Below, piece by piece: positions 63,611 to 64,000 of a DNA stretch of 64,000 bases. Source of the DNA: Paenibacillus sp. PastM-3 (GTDB lineage: Bacteria; Bacillota; Bacilli; Paenibacillales; Paenibacillaceae). Where the stretch lies: contig NZ_JARXXP010000005.1 in the NCBI RefSeq assembly GCF_029893965.1, positions 124,001-188,000 of the forward strand, written 5' to 3'. Under the pieces are notes generated by a model, which saw only the letters and a program-made list of their open reading frames with translations, was not told the origin of the DNA and did no database searches. Positions within the stretch are counted from its first letter, which is position 1, and each line of letters begins with the position of its first letter. The translations under genes and the position numbers were made by a program.

Positions 63611-64000
63611 TTAGTGATTTCCCCTCACAACCTGGATGTTATTAATAAACCCGTCCTCAGGCGTAAATAGTGCAGTAAAAGTATTATTTTGCACATTATA
63701 TTCATGTAAACCACGCTTGTTTTTAACAATCGCTATCGCATATATTTTATTTCCGTCACTTGAGTAATTAGCTTCCCCTCTTTGCAGCCGTGCAGTCCCC
63801 CATTTGGTCTCATTCATTGTTTTCATAGCAATATCATAATCAACAACTGTAGAAGGGTCTTGGCCCTTATTGTACTCCTTGTCACAAAACGCATAAATAT
63901 GCCCATCTGTATTCATTAGCATACGAATCCAGTAATTTTTACTAAATAGCTTAGTTTTCTCTTTCAAGTCATAGTCTGTTTCATAGACCGTATAAGTTGG
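63611..64000 (-). CDS. Partial gene of unknown function at the window edge
   Basis: The open frame continues upstream past base 64000, so its start is not in the window; the visible C-terminal part has about 129 residues. It contains IRMLMNTDGHIYAFCDKEYN and ends EDGFINNIQVVRGNH. The strand pattern (DGNKIYAIAIVKNKRGLHEY) suggests a beta-propeller-like end. It is not a recognised family. A strong terminator follows. Confidence 0.55.
   Translation of the reverse strand, partial: PTYTVYETDYDLKEKTKLFSKNYWIRMLMNTDGHIYAFCDKEYNKGQDPSTVVDYDIAMKTMNETKWGTARLQRGEANYSSDGNKIYAIAIVKNKRGLHEYNVQNNTFTALFTPEDGFINNIQVVRGNH

Overview
The window is a chromosome segment of a low-to-moderate GC, endospore-former-type Bacillota, most likely Paenibacillus. 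The evidence is the gene order, strong AGGAGG ribosome sites, frequent GTG and TTG starts, and a pectin locus with LplB/YtcP-type permeases. No rRNA, tRNA, CRISPR array, insertion sequence or prophage was seen.

Positions 1-30600 run almost entirely on the minus strand. They are an inverted, expanded version of the Bacillus subtilis block ffh-rpsP-khpA(ylqC)-rimM-trmD-rplS-rbgA(ylqF)-rnhB-ylqG-ylqH-sucCD-dprA-topA-trmFO-hslVU-flgBC-fliEFG. This part makes the SRP GTPase, ribosome and tRNA-maturation factors, signal peptidase, succinyl-CoA synthetase, topoisomerase I, a competence DNA-binding protein, the HslUV protease and the start of the flagellar basal-body operon. Differences from B. subtilis: xerC/codV, codY and ylqD are absent from their usual slots. 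A block (yraN, a zinc-ribbon protein, a phosphoesterase, comM/yifB and the divergent ohrR/ohr pair) sits between ylqH and sucC. About 3.3 kb, holding a lipoprotein, a small Sm-like protein and a candidate structured RNA, splits trmD from rplS.

Positions 30700-41400 are mixed housekeeping and accessory genes: a hemolysin-III-like membrane protein, an M32 carboxypeptidase, beta-carbonic anhydrase, an S66 peptidase, a large low-complexity lipoprotein, a second Sm-like paralogue, DegV and an aldo/keto reductase. Some small genes here are broken.

Positions 41500-53730 are a pectin/rhamnogalacturonan utilisation locus. It has an importer without its own ATPase (binding lipoprotein plus two divergently transcribed permeases) and five enzymes without signal peptides (GH43, an esterase, GH28, GH105, CE8). 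A membrane-bound AraC-type regulator has a CcpA (cre) site over its likely promoter. The layout implies import of oligomers and breakdown in the cytoplasm.

Positions 54300-59720 hold an ECF transporter operon (S component, fused double ATPase, T component) followed by a PHP-family hydrolase, divergent from an RpiR/SIS-type regulator. The substrate cannot be named from sequence. The right end has an OsmC-like protein, a broken small gene, a secreted GH26 mannanase whose reading frame is interrupted by two compensating frameshifts, and a partial gene at the edge.

Most notable: (1) a roughly 157-nt intergenic RNA with its own promoter, terminator and possible pseudoknot; (2) the ECF-PHP-RpiR module; (3) two Sm-like paralogues with a shared hydrophobic tail; (4) two copies of a dispersed repeat about 195 bp long; (5) the split GH26 frame.
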